In this document: positions 33,721 through 41,693 of the stretch, in pieces
Layout: every line of letters begins with the position of its first letter
How positions within the stretch are numbered: the stretch's first letter is position 1
NCBI GenBank assembly: GCA_964420405.1
Contig: CAYQTL010000003.1
Span: 96,954-160,953 of the forward strand
DNA from: CAYQTL01 sp964420405
GTDB taxonomy: Bacteria; Acidobacteriota; Thermoanaerobaculia; Thermoanaerobaculales; Sulfomarinibacteraceae
DNA length: 64,000 nucleotides
Direction: 5' to 3'
The notes under the pieces: generated by a model
Told to the model about the DNA's origin: nothing
What the model saw: only the letters and a program-made list of their open reading frames with translations
Database searches by the model: none
Position numbers and translations under genes: made by a program

Positions 33721-33884
33721 CGCCCACCTCCGGACCCGATGGTGCGCCGTCCGCCCCGCCCTGTCCACGGTCGCTGCACCGTCGCGCCCGGCGGACGCAC
33801 TCCACAGCGACAGCCACGTCCCTCCAGCGACCGCGGTCGCCCCCCCTCCCCCGTCCGCGTCCGTGCCCGCGTCCGCGCCCGGTG

Positions 33885-33935
33885 CAGCGGCAGCGACAGG
33901 GCCAGCGGCAGATGGCAGGGACAGCGTCAGCGACG
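33885..33935. repeat. CAGCGACAGGG-type repeat run
   Basis: A degenerate run of CAGCGGCAGCGACAGGG units in the 352-base space between ridA and the ECF operon, preceded by a GTCCGCGTCCGTGCCCGCG run (about 33858-33880). Apart from these and the downstream terminator, nothing is seen in 33721-34072. Confidence 0.6.
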
Positions 33936-34017
33936 GTCAGCCACCCGCTCGCCGCGGGCGGACCTCCGCACCCATCGGGAGCGGATCGGGTTCGGAACGG
34001 AGGCGTCCGACGGAAGA

Positions 34018-34050
34018 TCGCCCCCGGGAGGTGTCACGTCCCGGGGGCGA
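34018..34050 (-). terminator. Intrinsic terminator of the ECF operon
   Basis: TCGCCCCCGGGA and its perfect complement form a 12-base-pair stem around a nine-base loop, 23 bases after the stop of the triple-repeat gene. On the minus strand the hairpin is followed by TCTTCCG, a modest T-rich tail. Confidence 0.65.
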
Positions 34051-34072
34051 CGGAGGCCGTCGCGGGCCGCTT

Positions 34073-35311
34073 TCAGCGCCCGAGGTCGATCCGGCGGATC
34101 TCCTTCCACGGCACGTAGGTCTCGCCGCCGTCGCCGAGCACGACGACGCCGGCGTTGCGGTCGGTCACGTCCTGTCCGTCCTCGAGCCGCAGCTCCTCTG
34201 CGGAGGTCAGCCTGACCACGGCGCCGCCGCGGCGGTCGGGCTCGATCGACGCCACCATCGCGAACGGGATCGCGTACTCGATCCCGTCGGCGCCGCCGTG
34301 CAGCATCTCCCAGCCCTCCGCCTCGTCGAGGTCGTAGACCAGCCGGCCCGAGTGGGTCGCGCCGTCGACCGTCGTCACCCGCCCCTCGATCGGACCGCCG
34401 CCGTCGAAGGCGTCGTACCCCCGGCCGGAGCCCGATGCCGGGCGCAGCTCGACACGACGGAAGCCGCCCCAGTCGAGCTCGACGCGGCCGAAGCGTGGAT
34501 CCTCCACGAAGATCCCCCGGATGGAGGAGTCCACGTCGTTGGTGCCGTCGAGGACCAGCTCGCGGCCGTCGGCGAGGGTCACCTTCGCGCTCGAGCGGCT
34601 GTGGCGCTCGATCACCGCGATCCGGCCCATCGGGATCGACATCCGGCCGTCCTCCGAGTCGCCGTCGAGCTCGTCGCTGGAGAGGCACTCCTGCGAGTCC
34701 CACATGACGAAGCCGTCGAAGGTGCCGTCGTCGCCGACCACCGTTCCCTCGAGCCTCCGGGCGGGTGCGGGGGTCCCCGCGGGTGCCGCCGAGAAACGGA
34801 TGCGCTCGATCTTGCCCCACGGCACCTCGATGGCGCCGAGGGTGGCGTCGGCGACGTGGATCGTCGCGGTGACGTCGTTGGCGTAGCCCTCGACCCGGTA
34901 GGTCGAACCGGTCTTCATCCGGACCTCGGCCTCGCCGTCGCCCGGCACCGCGATCTCGGCGATGTCGCCGAACCGCGCGGCGAAGATGCGCCCGCCGGCG
35001 CCGTCCTCCCACGACACCCGGAACCGCTTGCCGAAGAGGTCCCACCAGCGCTCCTGGCGGCCGCCGTCGCCAGCCGCCTCGTCCTCGTACCGCTCGAGGT
35101 ACTCCAGCCCCTGCTTGGCGGAGTGGAACACGTCGTCCCAGAACGCCTCCTCGTCGTCCCAGCGCAGCACTCCGGTGTACTCGCCGCCGCTGCGGGTGGT
35201 CACGGTGCCGTGGATGAAGCCCGCGGCGTCATCCGCCGCAGCCGGTGCCGCCGCGACGGCGAGCAGGCCGGCGACGATCGCGATCGGAATCCGTCTCGTG
35301 ATGGTGGTCAT
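34073..35311 (-). CDS. Exported protein with three internal repeats, in ECF sigma operon
   Basis: A 412-residue exported protein with a signal peptide (RRIPIAIVAGLLAVAAAPAAA). The mature part has three related units of about 125 residues. They open GTVTTRSGGEYTGVLRWDDEE, EGTVVGDDGTFDGFVMWDSQE and EGRVTTVDGATHSGRLVYDLDE. They close VPWGKIERIRF, LDWGGFRRVEL and VPWKEIRRIDL. Each unit looks like small beta barrels. I do not know the family. GGAGG precedes the ATG. The gene follows the anti-sigma gene by 17 bases, so it may be a target or sensor of that envelope-stress circuit (inference). Confidence 0.72.
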   Translation of the reverse strand: MTTITRRIPIAIVAGLLAVAAAPAAADDAAGFIHGTVTTRSGGEYTGVLRWDDEEAFWDDVFHSAKQGLEYLERYEDEAAGDGGRQERWWDLFGKRFRVSWEDGAGGRIFAARFGDIAEIAVPGDGEAEVRMKTGSTYRVEGYANDVTATIHVADATLGAIEVPWGKIERIRFSAAPAGTPAPARRLEGTVVGDDGTFDGFVMWDSQECLSSDELDGDSEDGRMSIPMGRIAVIERHSRSSAKVTLADGRELVLDGTNDVDSSIRGIFVEDPRFGRVELDWGGFRRVELRPASGSGRGYDAFDGGGPIEGRVTTVDGATHSGRLVYDLDEAEGWEMLHGGADGIEYAIPFAMVASIEPDRRGGAVVRLTSAEELRLEDGQDVTDRNAGVVVLGDGGETYVPWKEIRRIDLGR

Positions 35312-35328
35312 CGTGGTCCTCCGTTCCC

Positions 35329-35955
35329 TCAGTCCCAGGTCCGCGTGCCGCCGGCAGGGTCGTCCGCCCGGGCGCGCCGGAGCGCCGGGCCGTCGTCGAC
35401 CAGCGGCAGCGGGCCCTCGGCACTCCCCTCGAGGCTCGGACGATGCACGGCCTGGAGGATCTGGTACATCTGCCGGTGGAAGCTCCGGTCGGCCCGGAGC
35501 AGCTCGGTGGTGATCTCCAGGAAGCGGCGCTCGGTCATCCGGTCGGGCTCGCTGGCCAGCGCCACCGACACCACGTCGCTCCCGGCAAGGTCGAGCGGGC
35601 CGCCCGGGCGCTGGGCCGACGGCGCCAGCAGCCAGGTCGCGACGGCGACCAGCACCACCGCGGCGGCCTGCAGGGCCCATCGCCAGACGGGCGGCCGCGG
35701 TCGGGACGCGGCCGCCTTCCCACGGTCCGGCAGGGTGGCGGCGGCGGCGATCCGGCTCCACAGCTCGGACGGAGGAGCACCCTCCGCGTCGCCGCCGCGG
35801 AGCTCTCCGAGCGCCACGTCGAGCCGCCGGCCGGCACGGTAGAACCGCTGCAGCGCCGGCGATTCGAGCAGCTGGTCGACGACCGCCAGCGTCTCCTCCC
35901 GGCCGAGCTCGCCGTCGAGCAGGGCCGAGACCTGGATCTCGGGGATGTGGGTCAT
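35329..35955 (-). CDS. RseA-like membrane anti-sigma factor
   Basis: A 208-residue single-pass membrane protein. The N-terminal 50 residues (QVSALLDGELGREETLAVVDQLL, then RFYRAGRRLDVALGELRGG) match the sigma-binding region of RseA-type anti-sigma factors and lack a zinc motif. One transmembrane helix lies at about 93-112 (ALQAAAVVLVAVATWLLAP), leaving a periplasmic C-terminal part of about 95 residues. The start codon overlaps the end of the ECF sigma gene by four bases, the usual arrangement for sigma/anti-sigma pairs. Release by regulated proteolysis, as for RseA, is inferred. Confidence 0.78.
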   Translation of the reverse strand: MTHIPEIQVSALLDGELGREETLAVVDQLLESPALQRFYRAGRRLDVALGELRGGDAEGAPPSELWSRIAAAATLPDRGKAAASRPRPPVWRWALQAAAVVLVAVATWLLAPSAQRPGGPLDLAGSDVVSVALASEPDRMTERRFLEITTELLRADRSFHRQMYQILQAVHRPSLEGSAEGPLPLVDDGPALRRARADDPAGGTRTWD

Positions 35956-36473
35956 GGGCGCGCCTCCGCTGCGAGCGCGTCGATCACCCGCCGACGCGCC
36001 CGGTAGACGTTGATCTTCACCTTCGACAGCGACCAGCCGGTACGCGACGCCACGTCGCGGTACGCCATCCGGTCGAGCACCGCGAGCTCGAACGCCTGAC
36101 GGTGCTCCACCGACAATGTCTCGAGCACGTCGCCGAGCCGCTCGACCAGCGCCCGCAGACGCGCGCGCCCGTCGGCCGCCTCGCCGTCGGCCGCCTCCTC
36201 GGGCATCTCGGCGGCCACCAACGGCGACACCGCCGACCGACGGTAGTGGTTGCGCACCAGGTTGTGGGCGACGGTGAACAGGTAGCTCCGCACCGACTCG
36301 ATGCCGTCGCCGTCGGAGCGCGTCCGGATCGCGCGCACGAAGGTCTCCTGGAGCAGCTCCTCGGCGTCCTCCACCGACCCGAGCCGGCTTCGCAGGAACG
36401 CCATGACCTCCGCGCCGTGGGTCCGATAGGCCTCGTGCCAGAACGCGGTCCCGTCAGTCATGGCGATGCTCAT
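35952..36473 (-). CDS. ECF-type RNA polymerase sigma factor
   Basis: A 173-residue extracytoplasmic-function sigma factor. Region 2 is seen in EELLQETFVRAIRT and SVRSYLFTVAHNLVRNHYRR. Region 4 is seen in LETLSVEHRQAFELAVLDRMAYRDVA followed by TGWSLSKVKINVYRARRRV, a helix-turn-helix. No region 3 and no extra C-terminal domain are present. Three starts are close together (GTG 36476, ATG 36473, ATG 36461). ATG 36473 is used because AGAGGG lies just before it, though the shorter form is possible. It heads an operon with its anti-sigma factor and an exported triple-repeat protein. Confidence 0.9.
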   Translation of the reverse strand: MSIAMTDGTAFWHEAYRTHGAEVMAFLRSRLGSVEDAEELLQETFVRAIRTRSDGDGIESVRSYLFTVAHNLVRNHYRRSAVSPLVAAEMPEEAADGEAADGRARLRALVERLGDVLETLSVEHRQAFELAVLDRMAYRDVASRTGWSLSKVKINVYRARRRVIDALAAEARP

Positions 36474-36548
36474 CACCCTCTAGGACACTCGAGGTCCCGT
36501 TCGGTTACAGCCGGCGAAGCTCCACGGGATCCGGGGCGAGTGACGGGG

Positions 36549-37151
36549 TCATCGGTCCGCCGAGAGGGTGAACGGGATCACGGCGTCGCTCTCCTCGAGC
36601 CCGATCTCGAGGCGCCAGCGGCCCGGCTGGACGCCGCCGGGCACCTCGAAGACCAGCGGGCCGGAGCAGGTACGGAACGGGCTCACGGCGACCCGGTCGT
36701 GGGCGAAGCCCTCGAACGGTCCGGCCAGGAACCAGCGGTCGCACGGCAGCTGGTCGGGCTCGGGCCAGGACGGCTCGGGCAGCTGGCCGATGGCGCGCTC
36801 GATCTGGAGCCGGTGGCGGCCGTAGCCTTCCCGGTAGGTCTCCTGGTCGACAAGGGGCAGTCGTCGGCCGTCGGGAGTGCTCACCGAGATCGCCGAGCGC
36901 TCCACCGCGACCACGCCGCCGGCGCTCGCGAGCTCGGCGGCGAGCACCAGCCACTCGTCGCCGAGCCCGCGCCGGGCGGCGACGGTCCCGACCATCACCA
37001 CCAGGTCGGGCCCGACGTACTCGACCGCCGAGCCGCCGAGCTGCCGGACTCCGTCGGGTCCGAGGACGGGCTGCCGGGCGCTGCCGCAGGCCGCCGCCGC
37101 CAGCAGCAGGGCTGCGGCCGCCGTGGACACGGTTGCCTTCCACCATCCCAT
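36549..37151 (-). CDS. Hypothetical lipoprotein
   Basis: A 200-residue predicted lipoprotein: signal peptide AAAALLLAAAACGS with a lipobox cysteine at about residue 22. The mature part contains two further cysteines (LPCDRWFL and RTCSGPLVF) and an Ig-like C-terminal beta region (GVQPGRWRLEIGLEE, VIPFTLSADR). I do not recognise the family. It lies upstream of the ECF operon on the same strand, separated from the sigma gene by about 75 bases, and could share its transcript. A putative -10 TACCAG-like element lies just outside the start. Confidence 0.7.
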   Translation of the reverse strand: MGWWKATVSTAAAALLLAAAACGSARQPVLGPDGVRQLGGSAVEYVGPDLVVMVGTVAARRGLGDEWLVLAAELASAGGVVAVERSAISVSTPDGRRLPLVDQETYREGYGRHRLQIERAIGQLPEPSWPEPDQLPCDRWFLAGPFEGFAHDRVAVSPFRTCSGPLVFEVPGGVQPGRWRLEIGLEESDAVIPFTLSADR

Positions 37152-37179
37152 GGACGGATGCTACCAGGAGCCCCGGTCT

Positions 37180-37338
37180 CCGATCCCGTTCCCGACGCCC
37201 GACCCGCGGCGTGGTCCGCAGGTCGCGGAACCCGGCGCTGCGGCGCCCGACCTCCCGAAGCAGCAGGTCGCCACCTTCACACCCTCACACCGTCCCCACC
37301 GTGGCACTCGGACACATGTCCCGCGCCGGGATCGGGAC
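37180..37338. repeat. Short paired hexamer array
   Basis: A C-rich run (CCGATCCCGTTCCCGACGCCC, 37180-37200) next to the lipoprotein gene start, and a short G-rich run (CCGGGATCGGGACG, about 37326-37339) near the DUF4097 gene end. Confidence 0.5.
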
Positions 37339-37348
37339 GCCACGAAGA

Positions 37349-37376
37349 AGCCCCGCGGCGCGCACGCCGCGGGGCT
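37349..37376 (-). terminator. Intrinsic terminator of the DUF4097 gene
   Basis: AGCCCCGCGGCG, a four-base loop CGCA, and CGCCGCGGGGCT form a perfect 12-base-pair stem 38 bases after the stop. On the minus strand it is followed by CTTCTTCGTG. Confidence 0.7.
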
Positions 37377-37414
37377 CCGTCGCACGGGGGGTGAGCCCGT
37401 TCACACGCGGTCTG

Positions 37415-38182
37415 TCAGCCCTGGTTGATCCGGATCGACCCGTTGACGGTCTCGATCGAGATCTCGGCCCCGCCGCCGCCGACCGTGCCGCGGAGGTCGC
37501 GGCCGACGTACGTGCCCTTGTGGACCGGCAACCCGAAGTCGTTCCGGATCGAGCCGTTGACGGTCTCCACGTCGAGGTCGGCACCGACGCCCGGTGCCAG
37601 GAACAGCTCGATCCGGCCGTTGACGGAGTCGAGCTCCACCTCGTCTCCGGGAGCGAGCACATCGAGACGGACGTCGATCGTCCCGTTGACGGTCTCCAGG
37701 ACGATCGGCGGACGCACACCCTCCAGCTCGATGTCCCCGTTGACGCTGTCGACCTCGACGCCCCCTTCGACGCCGACCACCCGGAGGTTGCCGTTGATCA
37801 GGTCGAAGCCGTCGATCTCGGCGCCTCGCGGGACCGTCAGGCTGTACTCCACCTCGCTGTGGCCGCGCTCGCCGGCGCCGACACCGCGGGACGACGGGTA
37901 CTCGGTCCGGATGCGCAGGTCGCGGTCGCTCGCGTCGACCTCGATCCTGAGGTCCCGCAGTCGGTCGGCGTCGCTCGCCCGCTTGACCGCCCACACCCGC
38001 ACCTCGGCGTTGTCCCATACCTCGACGGTGACGTCGCCGTTGATGTTGTCCAGCGAGATCCGCCCGTCCCGCGCGAGCGGGTAGGTCCGGTCGAAGGTCT
38101 CCTCCACCTGGGCGAGGGCGATCCCCGCCGCGCCGATCACCAGCACCGCCACCGCGGCCGAGAGGCGACTCCTGAGGGTCAT
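37415..38182 (-). CDS. DUF4097 family exported beta-repeat protein
   Basis: A 255-residue exported protein with a signal peptide (LSAAVAVLVIGAAGIALAQ). The body consists of short beta rungs each containing a VNG or INGD turn: LDNINGDVTVEV, FDLINGNLRVVG, VDSVNGDIELEG, LETVNGTIDVRL, LDSVNGRIELFL, VETVNGSIRND and IETVNGSIRINQG. This regular series is the DUF4097/putative adhesin (beta-solenoid) pattern. Members are often found with envelope-stress regulators, and the ECF operon lies next door. An AAGGAGCTC ribosome binding site precedes the ATG. Molecular role is unknown. Confidence 0.82.
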   Translation of the reverse strand: MTLRSRLSAAVAVLVIGAAGIALAQVEETFDRTYPLARDGRISLDNINGDVTVEVWDNAEVRVWAVKRASDADRLRDLRIEVDASDRDLRIRTEYPSSRGVGAGERGHSEVEYSLTVPRGAEIDGFDLINGNLRVVGVEGGVEVDSVNGDIELEGVRPPIVLETVNGTIDVRLDVLAPGDEVELDSVNGRIELFLAPGVGADLDVETVNGSIRNDFGLPVHKGTYVGRDLRGTVGGGGAEISIETVNGSIRINQG

Positions 38183-38305
38183 GGTCGAGCTCCTTTCCGT
38201 CCTCATGCCCCTTCGATGCCGGAGACGAGCCCAGGGTTGAAAGGCGCCCGGCGCAGCCGAGAAACGGCATCGCTCCGACCCGCGGCAGGCGACCATCCGC
38301 CGCAC

Positions 38306-38486
38306 CCGTCCCGTTCCCGAACCCGCGCCCGAGCGAGGTCCTCCAGTCGCGGCAGCTTCTCACCGCAGAGGCGGGGGTACTGAGGGGCCATGCGCCACGC
38401 CTGCCCGGCGACCCTGCCGCTGGGGCCTGTCGCTGTCGCTGACACACCGCCACCATCGGGATCGGAATCGGGATCGGAATCGGAGG
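38306..38486. repeat. Paired hexamer array upstream of the FKBP gene
   Basis: A C-rich run at 38306-38330, a CTGCCGCTGGGGCCTGTCGCTGTCGCTGAC run at about 38414-38442, and a G-rich run GGGATCGGAATCGGGATCGG from 38457. The remainder of the 384-base space 38183-38566 holds nothing recognisable. Confidence 0.6.
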
Positions 38487-38552
38487 CGCGGAGACGGCGA
38501 CACGCGGCCCGGCCTCCGGTGGCCCCCGGTTGCGCGCCGACCGCCGTCGCGG

Positions 38553-38558
38553 TAGCCT
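38553..38558 (+). promoter_or_regulatory. -10 element TAGCCT for the FKBP gene (leaderless type)
   Basis: TAGCCT ends eight bases before the ATG at 38567 and no ribosome binding site intervenes. Confidence 0.45.
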
Positions 38559-38566
38559 CCGCAGCC

Positions 38567-39364
38567 ATGAGAAACCGCACTCTCGCGACGCTCGCCTGCC
38601 TGCTTCTCGCCACCGCCGCACTCGCCGGCGACCCGATCCCGGCGCCGGCCGACGTCGAAGCCCCGCCCGAGGACGCCGAGGTGACGGCCTCCGGCCTCGC
38701 CTCCAAGGTGCTCGAGGAGGGCGACGGCGACGTGCATCCCGGCCCGAGCGACGCCGTCACCGTCCACTACACGGGATGGACGACCGACGGGAAGATGTTC
38801 GACTCGTCCGTCCAGCGCGGGCAGCCCGCGACGTTTCCGCTCAACCGTGTCATCGCCGGCTGGACCGAGGGCCTCCAGCTGATGGTCGAGGGCGAGACGC
38901 GGCGGATCTGGATTCCCGAGGAGCTCGCCTACAAGGGCCAGCCGGGCCGGCCCGCCGGGATGCTGGTCTTCGACGTCGAGCTGCTCGAGATCCACACCGC
39001 ACCGAAGGCACCGGCCGACGTCGCCGCACCGCCGGAGGACGCCGCGGTCACGAAGAGCGGTCTCGCGTCGAAGGTGATCGCGAAGGGGACCGGCACCGGA
39101 CACCCGAAGGCGTCGAGCCGCGTCACCGTCCACTACACCGGCTGGACCACCGACGGCGAGATGTTCGACTCGTCGATCACCCGGGGCAAGCCTGCGACCT
39201 TCCCCCTCAACCGGGTGATCGCCGGCTGGACCGAGGGCCTGCAGCTGATGGTCGTCGGCGAGACGCGCCGCTTCTGGATCCCCGAGGAGCTCGCCTACGA
39301 AGGCCGACCCGGCGCACCGCAGGGAATGCTGGTGTTCGACGTCGAGCTGCTGTCGTTCGAGTAG
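38567..39364 (+). CDS. Exported tandem FKBP-type peptidyl-prolyl isomerase
   Basis: A 265-residue exported protein with a signal peptide (TLATLACLLLATAALAG) and two FKBP domains that are near copies of each other. Each begins APPEDA.VT.SGLASKV and continues VTVHYTGWTTDG.MFDSS, RVIAGWTEGLQLMV.GETRR and WIPEELAY.G.PG.P.GMLVFDVELL. FKBP domains catalyse cis-trans isomerisation of prolyl bonds; export points to folding of periplasmic or surface proteins. The close match between the halves points to a fairly recent internal duplication. The response regulator gene follows after 20 bases. Confidence 0.92.
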   Translation: MRNRTLATLACLLLATAALAGDPIPAPADVEAPPEDAEVTASGLASKVLEEGDGDVHPGPSDAVTVHYTGWTTDGKMFDSSVQRGQPATFPLNRVIAGWTEGLQLMVEGETRRIWIPEELAYKGQPGRPAGMLVFDVELLEIHTAPKAPADVAAPPEDAAVTKSGLASKVIAKGTGTGHPKASSRVTVHYTGWTTDGEMFDSSITRGKPATFPLNRVIAGWTEGLQLMVVGETRRFWIPEELAYEGRPGAPQGMLVFDVELLSFE

Positions 39365-39384
39365 CCGGCCCCGCCGGAACCGCC

Positions 39385-39774
39385 ATGGCCGACCTTGACG
39401 ACGTCCTGGTGGTGGAGGACAACCCGCAGAACCTCGAGCTGGTGACCTACCTGCTCGAAGAGGCCGGGATCCGCGTCCGTTCGGCGGGGGACGCGGGCAC
39501 GACCCATCTCGTCCTCGCCGCCGGCCTGCCCGATGCGGTCCTGATGGACATGCAGCTCCCGGGAACCGACGGCCTCGGGTTGGTGGCCCGGCTGCGGGCC
39601 GACCCACGGACCGCCCACCTGCCCATCATCGCGCTCACCGCCCACGCCATGCGCGGCGACCGCGAGCGCTTCCTCGCGGGCGGCTGCGACGGCTACCTCG
39701 CCAAGCCGATCGACACCGCCACCTTCGTCGACGACGTCCGCCGGCTCGTCGCCGAGGTGCGCCGCCGCCGCTGA
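39385..39774 (+). CDS. Single-domain response regulator (CheY/DivK-like)
   Basis: A 129-residue stand-alone receiver. The acidic pair is in VLVVEDNPQN, the phosphoacceptor Asp in VLMDMQLPGTDG, the Thr in IIALTAHAMRG, and the Lys in GYLAKPIDTATF. No output domain is present, so it must signal by protein contact, as CheY, DivK or Spo0F do. It follows the FKBP gene closely and is probably co-transcribed with it. No kinase gene is near. Confidence 0.88.
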   Translation: MADLDDVLVVEDNPQNLELVTYLLEEAGIRVRSAGDAGTTHLVLAAGLPDAVLMDMQLPGTDGLGLVARLRADPRTAHLPIIALTAHAMRGDRERFLAGGCDGYLAKPIDTATFVDDVRRLVAEVRRRR

Positions 39775-39802
39775 GCCCCGCGCTCCTGGTCACGATCGCG
39801 GC

Positions 39803-39939
39803 CCGTTCCGATCCCGATCCCGAGGGGGACGATGTGATCGGCGACGGCGAACGGGCCGGTCAGCACTGTCCGACTCGAACCGCACCACCGGTGCGCATTC
39901 CTGCGCGGCATCGGGATCGGGATCGGGATCGGGATCGGA
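39803..39939. repeat. Paired hexamer array
   Basis: C-rich run CCGTTCCGATCCCGATCCCG (39803-39824) after the response regulator stop, and four GGGATC units (39911-39939) before the next promoter. Confidence 0.75.
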
Positions 39940-39998
39940 TCGACTGACCGGCCCGCCTCTCCGCGTGCGGTCGACCCGGCGTGCAGACGCGGTTCGGC

Positions 39999-40004
39999 TA
40001 GCAT
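39999..40004 (+). promoter_or_regulatory. -10 element TAGCAT (leaderless type)
   Basis: TAGCAT ends eight bases before the ATG at 40013 with no ribosome binding site. Confidence 0.5.
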
Positions 40005-40012
40005 GGTTGGCG

Positions 40013-40813
40013 ATGGCCGAGCCCCGCGACCCCCCGCCGTCGTCCCGCCACGAGATGGTGCGGCTGCTGCGGTGGCCGCTGCTGCTGCTCGCCGTGGTCG
40101 TCCTCGCCGCGCTGCTGGCGATGCGGGCATGCTGGACCGTGGAGCGGGGCGGCGACGCCGCCGCGGGCGCGGTGGACGCCGCCGGCGCCAGGGTCGCCGA
40201 CATCGCGGAGCGGTTCCGCACCGGCACCATCACCTCGACCTTCCTCGCCGCCATCCCGCGGCTGGTCCCCGACGACGCGGTCCGGCTCGAGCTGCTCGCC
40301 ATCGAGGCGACCGAGACCTTCACCCGCACCGACGACCGGCGGACGTTCTTCGACCTGGTGCCGCTCGGCACGACGGTGTCGGAGATCCGGGTCCCCGTCA
40401 CCTACCGCTACCACCTTCGGCTCGACGAGCCGTGGCGGCTCGAGGTCCGGGACCGGCTCGTGGTGGTCGAGGCGCCGCCGATCCGCCCGACGCTGCCGCC
40501 GGCGATCCACACCGACCGGATGGAGAAGCGTTCGACCGCCGACTGGCTGCGGTTCGACGCCGACGAGCGGATGGCGGAGCTGGAACGCAGCCTGACACCG
40601 ACCCTGTCCGAGCGTGCCGGCGACCCGGCCCGGCTCGACCTGGTGCGCGAGCAGTGCCGACGGCGGGTCGCCGGACTGATCCAGAGCTGGCTCGAGGCCG
40701 AGGACCACTGGCGGGATGACCGGTTCCGGGCGGTGACGGTGGTGTTCGCCGACGAGTCACCCGGCGAGGCCGCCGTCGAGCCGCCGACGCTCGTCCTGCA
40801 GCCGCAGCGCTGA
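40013..40813 (+). CDS. Hypothetical membrane-anchored protein
   Basis: A 266-residue protein with one N-terminal transmembrane helix (WPLLLLAVVVLAALLAM, about residues 21-38) and a long extracytoplasmic part. I do not recognise it by name. Segments such as ETFTRTDDRRTFFDLVPLGTTV, VPVTYRYHLRLDEPWRL and VVVEAPPIRPTLPPAIHTDR suggest a DUF4230-like beta domain. That assignment is tentative. The C-terminal helix-rich stretch ends near the stop. It is followed after 23 bases by a separately promoted M23 peptidase gene. Confidence 0.68.
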   Translation: MAEPRDPPPSSRHEMVRLLRWPLLLLAVVVLAALLAMRACWTVERGGDAAAGAVDAAGARVADIAERFRTGTITSTFLAAIPRLVPDDAVRLELLAIEATETFTRTDDRRTFFDLVPLGTTVSEIRVPVTYRYHLRLDEPWRLEVRDRLVVVEAPPIRPTLPPAIHTDRMEKRSTADWLRFDADERMAELERSLTPTLSERAGDPARLDLVREQCRRRVAGLIQSWLEAEDHWRDDRFRAVTVVFADESPGEAAVEPPTLVLQPQR

Positions 40814-40823
40814 ACGGCGGCGG

Positions 40824-40829
40824 TATGAT
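40824..40829 (+). promoter_or_regulatory. -10 element TATGAT for the M23 peptidase gene (leaderless type)
   Basis: TATGAT ends seven bases before the ATG at 40837. It overlaps a possible earlier ATG at 40825, which argues against that start. Confidence 0.55.
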
Positions 40830-40836
40830 CGGAGGG

Positions 40837-41532
40837 ATGGCTTCCGGCACGGAGGTTCGGCGGGTGCTCGTGCGGCACGGCCACCGGCTCGCACGGGTCC
40901 TCGACCTCGACCTCACCCGCGGCACACCGGTGGTGTTCGACTTCACCGACGCCAACCGCGACCTGGCCAGGGTCGACATCAACGACGCGGCGGGGTTCAC
41001 CGAGGCGCTGTTCGAGCGCATCGCCGAGGCCGACCCGCCGGTGGGCGTCGGCCGCTACGGCGAGGACCGGGTGCTGTACCGCCACTCGCCGCTGTTCGAC
41101 GGCGCCGCCGAGCGCCGCTCGGTCCACCTCGGCATCGACCTGTTCGCGGTCGAGGGCACCCCGGTGTACGCCCCGCTGGAGGGCGTGGTGCACTCGCTGG
41201 GTGACAACCGCGCGCTCGGCGACTACGGACCCACCGTAATCCTCGAGCACGAGCTCGACCGGGTTCGCTTCTGGACCTTGTACGGCCACCTGGACCGCGA
41301 GACCCTCGACGAGCTCGAGGTCGGTGTCCGGCTCGGCGCCGGCGACGTCGTCGGCCGGCTCGGTGACCTGCACGTCAACGGCGGCTGGCCGCCTCACCTC
41401 CACTTCCAGCTCATCGCCGACGTCGGCGCCCACCGCGGCGACTTCCCCGGCGTCGCCGCGCTGTCCGAACGCGACGAGTGGCTCGACCGCTGCCCCGACC
41501 CGAACCTCGTCCTGCGCATCCCTGGCCTGTAG
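40837..41532 (+). CDS. M23 family (LytM-type) metallopeptidase
   Basis: A 231-residue protein with an M23 peptidase fold. The zinc ligands of the family are visible as HLGIDLF (HxxxD) and PHLHFQL (HxH), with YGHLDRETL between them and the entry segment GTPVYAPLEGVVHSLGD. No signal peptide is seen, so it may act in the cytoplasm or as part of a larger scheme. M23 domains of this subtype are also found fused to aminotransferases that handle cell-wall-like or sugar substrates. The first 70 residues are unassigned. Confidence 0.85.
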   Translation: MASGTEVRRVLVRHGHRLARVLDLDLTRGTPVVFDFTDANRDLARVDINDAAGFTEALFERIAEADPPVGVGRYGEDRVLYRHSPLFDGAAERRSVHLGIDLFAVEGTPVYAPLEGVVHSLGDNRALGDYGPTVILEHELDRVRFWTLYGHLDRETLDELEVGVRLGAGDVVGRLGDLHVNGGWPPHLHFQLIADVGAHRGDFPGVAALSERDEWLDRCPDPNLVLRIPGL

Positions 41533-41537
41533 CCCTC

Positions 41538-41658
41538 CCCGATCCCGTTCCCCCTCTACCGATCCCGATCCCGTTCCCGATCCCGTTCCCGACGATCGCC
41601 GGCTCGAAGTCAGCGACGGCGACCGCTGCGGATAGGCGTCAGCGGCAGGGACAGCGGC
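41538..41658. repeat. C-rich hexamer array and CAGCGGCAGGGACAG run
   Basis: Between convergent genes. C-rich units run 41538-41595; a CAGCGGCAGGGACAGCGGC run lies at about 41639-41658. No G-rich GGGATC array is present here. Confidence 0.6.
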
Positions 41659-41693
41659 GGTGGCGACCGGGGCCGCGGGCACGTGGGGCGGCT

